From JAJEFO01 sp965221845 (GTDB lineage Bacteria > Pseudomonadota > Alphaproteobacteria > Rhodobacterales > Rhodobacteraceae): a DNA stretch of 64,000 nt. Location of the stretch: positions 496,001-560,000 of the forward strand of contig OZ244919.1 in NCBI GenBank assembly GCA_965221845.1, given 5' to 3'. This document shows, one piece after another, positions 18,068 through 28,555 of this stretch (positions are counted from its first letter, which is position 1; every line of letters starts with the position of its first letter). The notes under the pieces were generated by a model that worked only from the letters and a program-made list of their open reading frames with translations, was not told where the DNA came from and made no database searches. The position numbers were made by a program, and so were the translations under genes.

Positions 18068-18320
18068 TCAGGCTGTCACGCTCATGCAGACGTCCCGATC
18101 CAGGTCCGTTCCGAGCAGCCCGAACGCCTTCGCCTGCAGCCCGGTCGGCTCCGAGGCCGGCCGGAACCGGCTGTCGGGCCGTCCGGGCAGGAGGGTGCCC
18201 TTCAGCGTCAGGGCGCCGATGTCGGCGAGCAGGGTCGCGAGGCTGTGGACGAGGAGCCCGTCGGGGGTCGGGACCGTTTCATTCCGGAACCGGGGGGTCT
18301 CTGACATGACGGCAGGCGGA
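18068..18320 (-). pseudogene. possible C-terminal remnant of a DDE transposase
   Basis: The frame ending at 18068 encodes PDGLLVHSLATLLADIGALT ... TGLQAKAFGLLGTDLDR. This resembles the tail of transposases found in many proteobacterial IS elements, but I cannot name the family. Upstream sequence is out of frame or unrelated. No termini are visible. Confidence 0.3.
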
Positions 18321-18544
18321 CACGGCGTGACGGCGGTACCGTCGAATGCAGGCGCCATGGCCGGCCCGAGTTGCCGGGCGCCTTCGACGGCGGACGGACG
18401 TCCTCGGACGGTGGCGCGCTCCTCCTTCGCGGGGCCGGCTGCCGGGCAGCAGCCGCCTGCAGGGCCGTCAGGAACGCCGGGCGCCCTGCGAAGCCGGCTG
18501 GAGCACTGTGATCGGGGCAGGCTCGAAGAGACGTTCCGTGGCAC

Positions 18545-19594
18545 TCAATCGGCCTTCCCCTCCGCCCGGCAATTCAGGCCCTGCGGGTCGATCAGGCGGC
18601 GCAGGACGCCTGCACGCGTAACCCGGCCCACGGCGGCGCCGCCAGCCACTACGGTGCATTCCGTGACGTCGGCGCCCAGCAGGCGCATCACCTCCCCGAC
18701 CTTCGCGTCGGCCGGCACCTCTGGCCCTCCTGCGGTTCCGGGCTCCATCGCATCGGCCGCCGTAAGGACGCCGAGCGGATTCATCTGAGCGACAAAGTCG
18801 GCGACGTAGGCGTTCGCAGGTGCCGAAAAGATCTCCTTCGGCGTGCCGCACTGCACGATCCGCCCGCCCTGCATGATCGCGATCCGGTTGCCGATCTTGA
18901 AGGCCTCGTCGAGGTCGTGGCTCACGAAGACGATGGTGCGTTTCAGCCGTTTCTGAAGCTCAAGCAACTCGTCCTGCAAGCGGTTGCGGATGAGCGGGTC
19001 GAGCGCTGAGAAGGGCTCGTCCATCAGCAGGACCGGCGCCTCGGTGGCAAAGGCCCTGGCCAGCCCGACGCGCTGCTGCATCCCGCCCGACAGCTCGCCC
19101 ACCCTGCGGTCGCCCCAGTCGGAAAGCCCGACGAGCGACAGCTGCTCGTCGACCCTTGCCGCCCGCTCCACGCGCCCCTTGCCGGCCAGCTCCAGGCCGA
19201 GGCCCACGTTCTCGCGCACGCTGCGCCAGGGCAGCAGGCCGAACTGCTGGAAAACCATCGCCACGCACTCCCGACGCACCCGCCGCAGCTCTTCGGCAGG
19301 GGCCTGCGTCACGTTGCAGGACCAGCCGCCGACGTGGAGCGTGACGCTCCCGCGGACGACAGCGTTCAGGCCGTTGATCGCGCGCAGCAGCGTGGACTTG
19401 CCCGAGCCGGAGAGTCCCATCAGGACGAGGATCTCGCCTTCTGCAACGGCGATCGAGCAGTCGTGCACGCCAAGGACCTGGCCCGTTGCGGCCTGTATCG
19501 CGGCCCGGTCCCGGCCCGCGTCCATCAGCGGCAGGGCCCTTTCCCGATCCGAACCGAAGACGATCGAGACGCGCTCGATCTCGACCGCGGTCAT
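18545..19594 (-). CDS. choV: choline ABC transporter ATP-binding protein
   Basis: This 349-residue ATPase of the glycine betaine/choline type has Walker A GLSGSGKSTL, signature LSGGMQQRVGLARA, Walker B LLMDEPFSALDP and switch FVSHDLDEA. A C-terminal regulatory extension (KVGEVMRLLGADVTECTVV onward) is partly CBS-like. The start overlaps the choW stop by ATGA (19591-19594). With choW and choX it forms a high-affinity choline importer. Betaine made from choline serves in osmoprotection or as nutrient. Confidence 0.92.
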   Translation of the reverse strand: MTAVEIERVSIVFGSDRERALPLMDAGRDRAAIQAATGQVLGVHDCSIAVAEGEILVLMGLSGSGKSTLLRAINGLNAVVRGSVTLHVGGWSCNVTQAPAEELRRVRRECVAMVFQQFGLLPWRSVRENVGLGLELAGKGRVERAARVDEQLSLVGLSDWGDRRVGELSGGMQQRVGLARAFATEAPVLLMDEPFSALDPLIRNRLQDELLELQKRLKRTIVFVSHDLDEAFKIGNRIAIMQGGRIVQCGTPKEIFSAPANAYVADFVAQMNPLGVLTAADAMEPGTAGGPEVPADAKVGEVMRLLGADVTECTVVAGGAAVGRVTRAGVLRRLIDPQGLNCRAEGKAD

Positions 19595-20433
19595 GTCCCG
19601 CGCCCCGCTGCGTTCAGCACCCGGTCGAGAATGATCGCGACCACCACGATCACGAAGCCGGATTCGAACCCGAGCGAGGTGTTGACCTGGTTCAGGGCGC
19701 GCACGACGGGAACGCCGAGCCCGTCCGCGCCCACGAGTGCCGCGATCACCACCATGGAAAGCGACAGCATGATTGCCTGGTTCAGGCCCGTCATGATCTG
19801 GGGAAACGCGTGCGGAAGCTCAACCTTGCAGAGCGTCTGAAAGTCGGTTGCGCCGAAGGCGCGCACGGCCTCGACCAGATCCCTGGGCGTGGACGACACG
19901 CCGAGACAGGTGAGCCGGATCGGCGCCGGCAGCACGAAGATCACGGTGGCGATCAGCCCCGGGACCATGCCGATGCCGAAGAAGACGATCGCGGGAATCA
20001 GGTAGACAAAGGTGGGCAGGGTCTGCATCAGGTCGAGCACGGGACGCATTGCGGAATAGAGCCTGGGACGATGGGCGGCGGCAATGCCGACAGGCACGCC
20101 AAAGCCCATGCAGACGAGGCAGGCCGACAGGATAAGGGTCAGGCTCTCCGTCGTTTCCTCCCAGTAGCCCTGGTTCAGGATGAACAGGAACCCGAGCGCG
20201 ACGAAGGCGCAGATCCTCCGGTTGCGGTGCAGGGCCCAGGCCAGGGCCACGAAGACCGCGATGACGATCAGCGGGCTGGGGGTCTGCAGCGTCCACAGGA
20301 TGGCGTCGATGAGCAGCTCCATCCCGTCCGCAACGGCGTCGAGCAAAGGGCCGGCGTTGTCCCGCACCCAGTCAAAGGCCGCTTCGGCCAGGTCGCCAAC
20401 GGGAATCTTGCGTTCGGTGAACCAGTCCAGCAC
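19591..20433 (-). CDS. choW: choline ABC transporter permease
   Basis: This 280-residue inner-membrane protein has about six membrane segments. The N-terminus MLDWFTERKIPVGDLAEAAFDWV and the cytoplasmic loop VRAFGATDFQTLCKVELPHA are typical of ChoW. It is translationally coupled to choV by an ATGA overlap. Confidence 0.92.
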   Translation of the reverse strand: MLDWFTERKIPVGDLAEAAFDWVRDNAGPLLDAVADGMELLIDAILWTLQTPSPLIVIAVFVALAWALHRNRRICAFVALGFLFILNQGYWEETTESLTLILSACLVCMGFGVPVGIAAAHRPRLYSAMRPVLDLMQTLPTFVYLIPAIVFFGIGMVPGLIATVIFVLPAPIRLTCLGVSSTPRDLVEAVRAFGATDFQTLCKVELPHAFPQIMTGLNQAIMLSLSMVVIAALVGADGLGVPVVRALNQVNTSLGFESGFVIVVVAIILDRVLNAAGRGT

Positions 20434-20534
20434 CGCTGACCTCCGTCTCGCGAGTGGCGATCGGCCCGGCCGGGCCGCCGTCGGCGCGGCGGCACCGGCC
20501 TACAAGGCGTCCAGCCCGCGCCTGGCCACGAGCG

Positions 20535-21485
20535 TCACTTCGCCAATGCGGCGGCAACGGCGGCCATCGCGTCGCCGCCGTCAAGGGTGGCGACCCCGGC
20601 CAGCCATGCGTCCAGCGCATGCATGTTGGCCTGCAGCCACGCGCGCGCAGCGGCGGCGGGATCCTCGCCGTCATTCAGGATCGCGCCCATGATCTCGTTT
20701 TCCATCGCCAGCGTGAATTCGAGATTTGCCAGGAACGCCCCGATGTTCGGACACTCCTCGGCATAGCCTTCGCGGGTGTTCGTGTACACCGTCGCGCCAC
20801 CCAGGTTCGCGCCAAAGAAGTCATCGCCGCCGGTCAGATAGGTCAGGTCGTGATTCGCGTTCATCGGATGCGGCTCCCAGGCGAGGAAGACGATCGGCTC
20901 GCCGTCGCCGCTAAGGCGATCCACCTGCGCCAGCATCCCCTGCTCGGAACTTTCGCGGATCTCGAAGCCTGCGTCGCCGAGGCCGAAGGCGTCAGTGTCG
21001 ATCATTTCGATAATGAGACGGTTGCCGTCATTGCCGGGCTCGATTCCGTAGATCGTCCGGTCCAGCGCCTCCGGATGGGCGGCGATGTCGGCGAAGTCCC
21101 CGATGCCGAGCGCGGCCCCCGCGGCGTTGGTCGCCAGGGTGTACTTCGCGCCCTCCAGGTTGGCGCGCACCGTCTCGACGGTCCCGGCCTCGCGATACGG
21201 CGCTATGTCGGCCTCCATCGTCGGCATCCAGTTGCCAAGGAAGACGTCGACGTCGCCTTCCGCCATCGCGGTGTAGGTCACGGGCACCGACAGGACGCGC
21301 ACTTCCGTTTCATAGCCCAAGGCTTCCAGAACGACCGATGCGGCCGCCGTGGTCGCCGTGATGTCCGTCCAGCCGACGTCAGAGAAGGTGACTTCCGAGC
21401 AAGAGGCCCGGCTGTCCGCATGCGCCGCCCCGGCTGCAGCAAGGGCCATGACCGACAGCATTGCCGTCATTCCATTCAGTTTCAT
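20535..21485 (-). CDS. choX: choline ABC transporter periplasmic binding protein
   Basis: This 316-residue binding protein has a signal peptide (residues 1-23, ending AAGAAHA). Aromatic residues that cage quaternary ammonium are in FSDVGWTDI, FLGNWMPTM and FLAWEPHPMN. It is first in the choX-choW-choV operon, with a 101-base gap before choW. The start at 21485 gives a normal secretion signal. Confidence 0.92.
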   Translation of the reverse strand: MKLNGMTAMLSVMALAAAGAAHADSRASCSEVTFSDVGWTDITATTAAASVVLEALGYETEVRVLSVPVTYTAMAEGDVDVFLGNWMPTMEADIAPYREAGTVETVRANLEGAKYTLATNAAGAALGIGDFADIAAHPEALDRTIYGIEPGNDGNRLIIEMIDTDAFGLGDAGFEIRESSEQGMLAQVDRLSGDGEPIVFLAWEPHPMNANHDLTYLTGGDDFFGANLGGATVYTNTREGYAEECPNIGAFLANLEFTLAMENEIMGAILNDGEDPAAAARAWLQANMHALDAWLAGVATLDGGDAMAAVAAALAK

Positions 21486-22195
21486 CTTGGTTGCTCCAGT
21501 TTGCACGTGAGTTTGCTGATGGACAGTTTCAACCGCGATTGCCCTGGCTTTGCAACCCATTGCCCGGAACTCGGCGCCAGCGCGCCGGAGCCCTCGGAAT
21601 CATGGAAGGCCTTCTGCCTTGAGGCGAAGAGCCGTTTCCGCCCCGTTCCGGCAGTGCCGCCGACAGGTCCGGCAGAGGCCAGGAACGTCCTCGCGCGCCC
21701 GCGCCCGGGGCGTACGGTCCCCGGCGTGCCGGCCGCGCGAACGTCACGGCCTACGGCAGAAGCGTCGGCCCTGCGCCTCTCGAGGTGACCCGTCCCGCAA
21801 GCGCAAGCCGCACGCCTCCGCGCGCGGCGGGTCACATCGGCCGTCTCCGGGCACCGCGACCTCAAGCGTTCCCGGCGGACCGTTGACAGCTGACGCAGCG
21901 AGCTGGTCGGCATGCGCGTGCAGCGTCCCGGGAGCAGCTGGGCGGCCAGGCGCCAGCGTCATGCTCTTCCCCGCGCCCCGCCTCACGAATCCACGCTTCA
22001 GCGGTGTTCCGGACCCGCGGTCACGGCTGGCGGTCGCCGCATGCAGCATGGGAGCCCGGATGCGGCCATATTGCGGCCGGCCCACTTGGCAAGCCGCCGC
22101 AAACCCCCTAATGGTGCAGCCCCGTGATGCCGCGTCACTCGAAGGGCGAATCGAGCGACCACAACCGTCCACGGCATGGGGAGTGTCCGAACACT
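21486..22195. other. 710-bp gap between choX and pyrG
   Basis: No gene is recognised on either strand. The interval holds the divergent control regions of choX and pyrG plus GC-rich sequence with arginine-rich frames. The secG gene often found before pyrG in alphaproteobacteria is absent. Confidence 0.5.
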
Positions 22196-23839
22196 ATGGC
22201 GAGGTTCGTCTTTGTCACTGGCGGCGTTGTGTCTTCACTTGGTAAGGGGCTTGCCTCCGCCGCGCTGGGGGCGCTGCTTCAGGCGCGCGGATATTCGGTT
22301 CGGCTGAGGAAACTCGACCCCTACCTGAACGTGGATCCCGGAACCATGAGTCCGTTCGAGCACGGCGAGGTCTTCGTCACCGACGACGGCGCCGAGACGG
22401 ACCTCGATCTTGGCCACTACGAGCGCTTCACCGGCGTTCACGCGCGTGGCACCGATTCCGTCTCGTCCGGACGCATCTATTCCAACGTCCTCGAAAGGGA
22501 GCGGCGCGGCGACTACCTCGGAAAGACCATTCAGGTGATTCCGCATGTCACCGACGAAATCAAGGACTTCATCAGCCTCGGAGACGACGGGACGGACTTC
22601 ATGCTCTGCGAGATCGGCGGCACCGTCGGCGACATCGAAGGGCTGCCCTTCTTCGAGGCGATCCGCCAGTTCGCACAGGACAGGGATCGCGACGAATGCA
22701 TCTTCGTGCACCTGACCTTGCTGCCTTACCTGGCCGCGACGGGCGAGCTCAAGACCAAGCCCACGCAGCACAGCGTCAAGGAGCTCCGTGCGATCGGGAT
22801 CCAGCCCGATGTCCTTGTCTGCCGCTCGAAAACGGAAATCCCTGAAAAGGAGCGCGCGAAGATCGCCCTGTTCTGCAATGTCCGCCCGGAAGCCGTGATA
22901 CCCGCCTACGACCTCGCGTCGATCTACGAGGCGCCGCTTGCCTATCACGAGCTTGGCCTGGACCAGGCGGTCCTGGACGCGTTCCGGATCGCGCCCGCAC
23001 CCACGCCAAAGCTGGACCGCTGGCATGACGTGAAGGACCGGCTCGACAAGGCGGAAGGGGAGGTGAAGGTCGCGATCGTCGGGAAATACACGACGCTCGA
23101 AGACGCCTACAAGTCCATCGCCGAGGCGCTGACCCATGGCGGCATGGCCATCCGCACGCGCGTGAAGGCAAAGTGGATCGATTCGGAGCTGCTCGAAAGA
23201 GAAGAGCCGGCCTCCCATCTCGAAGGCTTTCATGCGATCCTGGTCCCCGGAGGCTTCGGAGAGCGGGGAACCGAAGGCATGATTCGAGCGACCCGGTACG
23301 CGCGGGAGAAGAAGATCCCGTATTTCGGCATCTGCCTGGGCATGCAGATGGCGGTCATAGAGGCCGCCCGCAACCTTGCCGGGATTGCGGGGGCGGGATC
23401 CGAGGAATTCGACCATGAGGCCGGCAAGACGCGCTTCGAGCCGGTCGTCTATCACCTGAAGGAATGGGTTCAGGGCAACCATGTCTCAAGACGCAAGATC
23501 AGCGACGACAAGGGCGGAACGATGCGGCTGGGCGCCTACGCGGCACATCTCGAGGCCGGCACCAGGGTCGCGGAAATCTACGGGGACGCCGCGATCGAGG
23601 AGCGCCACCGGCATCGCTACGAGATCGACACAAGGTATCGGGACCGGCTCGAAAGGACGGGGCTTCGCTTTTCCGGAATGAGTCCCGACGGCCGGCTGCC
23701 CGAGATCGTCGAGAGGACCGATCACCCGTGGTTCGTCTGCGTGCAGTTTCACCCTGAACTGAAGTCGAAGCCGTTTGAACCCCATCCGCTGTTCGCGGAC
23801 TTCATCCGGGCCGCCGTGGAGACAAGCAGGCTTGTGTAG
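22196..23839 (+). CDS. pyrG: CTP synthase
   Basis: This 547-residue enzyme converts UTP to CTP using glutamine and ATP. The N-terminal synthetase domain has the P-loop GGVVSSLGKGLASAAL and ETDLDLGHYERF. The C-terminal GATase domain has the nucleophile cysteine in FGICLGMQM and the histidine in VQFHPELKSKP. The start at 22196 (MARFVFVTGG) is the canonical one. Confidence 0.96.
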   Translation: MARFVFVTGGVVSSLGKGLASAALGALLQARGYSVRLRKLDPYLNVDPGTMSPFEHGEVFVTDDGAETDLDLGHYERFTGVHARGTDSVSSGRIYSNVLERERRGDYLGKTIQVIPHVTDEIKDFISLGDDGTDFMLCEIGGTVGDIEGLPFFEAIRQFAQDRDRDECIFVHLTLLPYLAATGELKTKPTQHSVKELRAIGIQPDVLVCRSKTEIPEKERAKIALFCNVRPEAVIPAYDLASIYEAPLAYHELGLDQAVLDAFRIAPAPTPKLDRWHDVKDRLDKAEGEVKVAIVGKYTTLEDAYKSIAEALTHGGMAIRTRVKAKWIDSELLEREEPASHLEGFHAILVPGGFGERGTEGMIRATRYAREKKIPYFGICLGMQMAVIEAARNLAGIAGAGSEEFDHEAGKTRFEPVVYHLKEWVQGNHVSRRKISDDKGGTMRLGAYAAHLEAGTRVAEIYGDAAIEERHRHRYEIDTRYRDRLERTGLRFSGMSPDGRLPEIVERTDHPWFVCVQFHPELKSKPFEPHPLFADFIRAAVETSRLV

Positions 23840-23970
23840 GTGTAGCGGACATGCGCCAGCGGGACGTGCGGCCGAATCCGCATGCCGGGCCTCCGGCCCG
23901 TCGCCGCGCTTCAGGACCTCCGCCCGAATCTCCTCCGCCAACCAGTCCGGGACACGTCAGTGCTGGAAAG

Positions 23971-24411
23971 ATGCTTGTTGACCTGCTCCGCCGAATGACG
24001 GCGCCTGAACCCGAAACGCTGTCCGGCGAGGATTCCCGGCTGGCGCTGGCTGCGCTGCTTGTGCGGATAGCGCGTGCTGACGGGAGCTACGACGATTCCG
24101 AGAGATCGCGCATCAACAGGGTCCTGGCCCGGCAATATGGCCTGACGCCCTTCGAAGTCACGGAAATCCGAAGGAATGCCGAGACGCTTGAATCGGAAGC
24201 TCCGGACACCGTGCGTTTCACCCGCGCCATCAAGGCGGCCGTGCCGCATGAGGACCGCGAGAAGATCATCGAGTCCCTCTGGGAGATCGCTCTCGCTGAC
24301 GGCGCGCGAGACCATGAGGAGGATGCACTGATACGCCTCGTCGCCCCCATGCTCGGGATCAATGACCGCGACAGCGCCCTCGCCCGACAGCGCGCCGCGA
24401 AGAAGAGATGA
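23971..24411 (+). CDS. TerB-like tellurite-resistance domain protein
   Basis: This 146-residue helical protein is of the TerB/DjlA N-terminal type: ALAALLVRIARADGSYDDSE with acidic metal-binding positions, and a second acidic repeat IALADGARDHEEDALIRL. It follows pyrG by 131 bases on the same strand. Proteins of this class are common in alphaproteobacteria without proven function. The tellurite link is by family name only. Confidence 0.8.
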   Translation: MLVDLLRRMTAPEPETLSGEDSRLALAALLVRIARADGSYDDSERSRINRVLARQYGLTPFEVTEIRRNAETLESEAPDTVRFTRAIKAAVPHEDREKIIESLWEIALADGARDHEEDALIRLVAPMLGINDRDSALARQRAAKKR

Positions 24412-24749
24412 TCGCGAGCTTCCACAAGCGGCAGGGACCGTCTGGACCTCTTATGAGCCCACCTCTGTCAAGTCCTTTTTGCCCGCCCGGCTTCGCCTCG
24501 CTTCCGGCACCACGGACGGCCCGGGCCGTTCCTTTCCCGGCATCCGGCCGCCGCTCGCGGGTCTTCCCGTTCCGTCACGTCGATCCGTCTCCTTTCAGGG
24601 GCGGCGTCAGGCACCGGCCCCGTGGAACGCTCCGGGCTGAACGCCGCTTTCCAGGGAGCGCCCGACGGCGCGTCCAGGCTCCGGTTCGGTCGTCCGGCGG
24701 TCGCCGGCCCCGTGACCATGGTGCCCGGTTCGGGCGGCGCGACGTTCCG

Positions 24750-26265
24750 GGAGGCCGGGAGGCCTCGGACTTCGCGGCGCGGCCCGACCGGGAGGCGCGG
24801 CGGCGGGGGCTGCACGACGCGGGCGGGCCCGTCGTCGTCTCCGACGGGGCGGAACGGCTCCCGAACGCCTGCGAGGGGCCCTTCGGGGGCCGGAAGGCCG
24901 CCTTCGTGCCCGGCCTCCTCCACTGCCCGGAACGCGCCGGGGCGTTTCAGCCGCAGACCGAACGTGCGGCATCCGGCCTCCACGACGCCGCTTCCGACCT
25001 GGATGCCCCGCGCCCGGCATTCGTCGTGGCGCATTCGCCCGATGTTTTTCCGGAAACAGCGGCAGCACGCGGCGACCTCCCCGTACCGGGCGCTGAACGG
25101 CTCAAGCTCCCGCACGACCTTGCCTGCCCGGCCGGCCTCGATGTCGGCCCTGACCTCCGCGAACCGCCGGTCGCGCTCCGCCCCGGCCGGCACGATCGCC
25201 CCCACGGCGGCGGCGGATTGCTCCAGGCAGTGGAAGAGATCCAGCACGAAGGTGACCTTCCGGCCGCCGAAGATCTCCCCGCACGTGCCGCGTATCCATT
25301 CCGCCCCGTCGGAGATGACGACGAGCGCCCCGGCATCGTGGAGCCCGCGACGCCTGGCCTCGCGGTCCAGGCGCGCGGCGAACGCGGAGGGCTCCCGGCT
25401 TCCGGAGGCCGCGGCCGCGCTGTCGACCAGGCAGGAGACGGACTCGCTGCCCCGGTCCTTCAGCGCCGCGCCGGTCTCCGGGTCCCGGCCCTCGGCCGTG
25501 TACACGACGGCCAGCTTCGCTTCCCTGGTTTTCGAGGTCCCGTCAGCCTGCTTTCCCCGAACCCCCTCCGTCTCTTCTTTCCGCATCGGGATGCCGGTGC
25601 CGTCGATGGAGGGACACATGCGCGATTCCAGCGGCTTGCCCTCGGCCACCTCCTCGCGCTCGAAGCGCGCCGCCGCCTCGCCGAGCTTCAGGGCCCGGCG
25701 CCGCAGGGAGCTTGGGGAGGCGTCCAGCCCGGCGAGGTTCGCGATGTGCCGGCCCGCGGCCTCGAAGCCCATCAGCTGAACGGTCTCCGCCATGACGCTC
25801 TCCATCCCCGGCGTGACCGTCCCGCCCTCCAGCCCCAGCGCCCGGTCCAGCGCGAAGCGTCCCCCGCCGCAGGAGCCGCAGCGGAAGTGCGACCGCTCCA
25901 CATCGACCCGGCCGAGCCTGGTCAGGAAGGACTTCGACGTCACCGAATGCCGGGCCATCGGCCTGCCGCAGCTCTCGCACTCCGGCGCCGGCAGCATCGC
26001 CTCCAGCCGCCCGGCAGCGTCTTCAGGACCGCCGCGCCGCCGCCCGGCGAGGCGTCCCGGAGCGCCCGCTCCACGGCGTCCAGGTCGGGGGCGCCCGACT
26101 GCCCGGGTCCGCCGCCAGCCGCGGAAGCAGGGGACCGAACTCCGCCGGGACCGCCCCGGCGATGTCATGCTCCAGACCGTCGCCCGCGACGTCGCGGCTC
26201 CGCACCTCGCCGCCCTCGATCCAGTATCGGGTGAACCCGCCGTTAGTGTATATTGCAAAACATAT
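24750..26265 (-). mobile_element. ISKra4-type element remnant with inverted internal duplication
   Basis: The minus strand from about 26005 encodes a zinc-ribbon transposase: APECESCGRPMA, FLTRLGRVDVERSHFRCGSC, SIDGTGIPMRKEE, VISDGAEWIRGTCGEIFGG, then RMRHDECRARGIQVGSG. A short upstream part (GGFTRYWIEGGEVRSRDV) is in another frame. At about 24950 the gene breaks. From 24750 to 24935 the plus strand carries a diverged copy of its own middle section (DREARRRGLHDAGGPVVVSD). Two copies in opposite orientation have therefore recombined, and the C-terminus is lost. No intact termini are seen. Confidence 0.75.
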
Positions 26266-26356
26266 CTTGACATCCTTGCCCCTGTCTGCCACTGCGCACC
26301 TCGCCCCCGCCATGGGGGCCAACCCATCAGAAAACACCATCCAAGGCAGAGCCATC

Positions 26357-26570
26357 ATGCAGGGACACACGCCCACCCGACCCCATGTCACCCTCACCGA
26401 GGCGGACACCGCCCGCCTGACCGCCATCACCACGGCCCCCGCCAGCCCCCAGAAGCATGTCTGGCGGGCCCGCATCATCCTCGCCCCCGGGGCCGGCGCC
26501 ACCCTCGTGGCGGCGGCCCGCCAGGCCGGGGTCGCCCGGCCCACCGCCCTGCCGGTCGCGGCACCGGGGC
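26357..26570 (+). pseudogene. IS630-family transposase, N-terminal fragment
   Basis: The frame begins MQGHTPTRPHVTLTEADTAR and continues QKHVWRARIILAPGAGATL, matching the N-terminal helix-turn-helix of IS630/Tc1-mariner transposases. It stops making sense at about 26570, where it meets an oppositely oriented fragment of the same family. Confidence 0.65.
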
Positions 26571-27174
26571 GGCCGGCAGGGTGGTGGTACCGTTCCGCCT
26601 GCAGTCATGGGTGCGGGTGGCCCGGTGTCGGCAGCAGGGGCGTCCGGGTCCGCCCCAAGGCCTGGATCCGGGTCTTCCCGTCAACCGGGAGCACGACGGC
26701 ATGATCCGGCGGGTTCGTGCAGGGTCCGACGACATCGTGGACCCTGGCCTGATGGGGCCGCAGGCCATGGCGCCCCAGGATCCGGCGCACGGTGGTGGCC
26801 GTCAGGCCCCGCCCTCGGCGGCCAGGGCCCTGAAGGTCCAGTGGCTGCGGTTGGGGGCGGTGGCGACATGGCCAGGCCGATGATGGCCTGGACCGTGGCC
26901 GCCGGGACCGGCGTCCTCGGCGGCCGGGTGGAGGCCCGCAGGAGACTGTCCACGCCCCCGGCAGGGCACCGGTCCCACCAGCGCCAGACGGTGGGTTCCG
27001 GCCGGCCTGTCCGGCGCATGGTCCCGGCGAGGCCGCAGCCGGCCCCGAGACACAAAATGATGCGGGCCCGCCAGACATGCTTCTGGAGGCTCCGGGGGTG
27101 GCTGACGATGCGTCCGGGGCGTGTGCGGTCAGTGTCCGGCAGCCGGATCGCTGGCCGTGCCGGTTTCCTGCCCA
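26560..27174 (-). pseudogene. IS630-family transposase, frameshifted N-terminal two thirds
   Basis: From 27174 leftwards the protein reads MGRKPARPAIRLPDTDRTR ... LQKHVWRARIILCLGAG ... TPVPAATVQAIIGLAM. After frameshifts come LTATTVRRILGRHGLRPHQ and VDGKTRIQALGRTR with HDCRRNGTTTL. These correspond to the DNA-binding part and start of the DDE core. The C-terminus is missing. It converges on the plus-strand fragment at 26357-26570. Confidence 0.65.
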
Positions 27175-27244
27175 TGGGTCTGTCTCCTGCCGTGTTGCTG
27201 ACCGCGGCGACAGGATGATGCCATGATACGGGCAGGAATGGAAT

Positions 27245-28555
27245 CCCCCGTTCCACTCTCAAGTGCAACACCTGATGCAGTGTTCCTGGTCGTTCGGCGA
27301 CACATGATGTTGCGAATCGGCCAGGCGGCGACGACAGTCCCTGTGATGAAGCAAGGAGACCGTCATGCCCGAGGGCCATCGCCACCGGCCTCATGCGGAA
27401 CGCTGCCAGATCCACGCCCTGAGGAAAAGCGGGCTTTCCGGCCCGGCGATCGCCCGCCAGCTCGGCCGCGACCGCACGACGGTCTGGCGCGAGGTGCGGC
27501 GCAACTCCGGCAGGCGCGGCTACCGCCACAAGCAGGCCCAGCGCAAGTCGGACAGGCGCCGCAGCGCGGCCTCGTCGGCGGCGCGCAAGATGACGCCGGA
27601 GCCGTGGCGCATGGCGGAGGAGCGGCTGGCCGAGGGCCGGGCCCCGAGCAGGTCAGCGGGCGCCTCCGCAAGGAGGGCGAGCCGATGGCGGGGCGTCAGT
27701 GGATCTACGAGCGCATCCACGCCGACCGGAAGGCCGGCGGCGGTCTCTGGCGGCATCTCCGCCGCCGCGGCAGGAAGCCGAACCGGAAGGGCGGCGCCCA
27801 TGCGGGCCGCGGCCACATCCCGGGCCGGGTGGACATCTCCGAGCGTCCGGCGGCGGTTGAGGCGAAGGAACGGGTCGGCGACCGGGAGGCGGACACGAAT
27901 CAACGGCAAGGGCACCGGCGGCGCGCTTGTCTCCCTGGTGGACAGGGCGTCCAGGCACACGCTGCTCGAAAGGGTCGGGAGGAAGACGGCGGACGCGGTC
28001 GGCTCGGCCATGACCGGCATGCCGGGTTTCCTCCCCGTGCACACGGTCACGGCCGACAACGGCAAGGAGTTCGCGGGCCATGCCAGGGTGGCCGAGGCGC
28101 TGGGCGCGGGGTTCTTCTTCGCGCGGCATTGCCACTCCTGGGAGCGCGGCCTGAACGAGCACGTGAACGGGCTGGTGCGGGAGTGGTTCCCGAAGGGCAC
28201 GGACTTCCGCAAGGTGACGGACGAGGCCGTGAAGGCCGTCCAGGACCGGACGGACGCACGTCCGAGGAAGGCCCTGGGCTACCTCACCCCGTCCGAGGCC
28301 TTCCTACCCGGGCGCAGCCGCCCTGAGGTGGCCGTTCCGGGGCCGCCGGGGGCGGCTCCGAGGGGAGATGCGCGCTGTCCGCGGCCCGCCGTCCTCCGGT
28401 CGGGCTCCGCCCTCCCTGCGTCCGGCGGGCCGCGGACAGCGCCCGGCAGGGCTTGCACCGCCCCGGAAGACTGGCTACGCCTCCCGGTGAAGGGACCGCC
28501 GCCGCTCGGGCTTCGCCCCTCGCTGGCTGATGTTGCACTTCGGAGTGGAAGCGGC
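27245..28555 (+). mobile_element. IS30-family element, copy 1 (defective)
   Basis: This is a full-length copy (about 1.31 kb) with ends CCCCCGTTCCACTCTCAAG at 27245 and GGAGTGGAAGCGGC ending 28555. The transposase starts at 27365 (MPEGHRHRPHAERCQIHALR) but needs two frame changes, near 27640 and 27895, to read through GRQWIYERIHADRKAG, then VHTVTADNGKEFAGH and GLNEHVNGLVREWFPKG. The two flanks do not share a target duplication (GAAT and GACC), so one side has been rearranged. The right end interrupts a secreted-protein gene. Confidence 0.85.
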
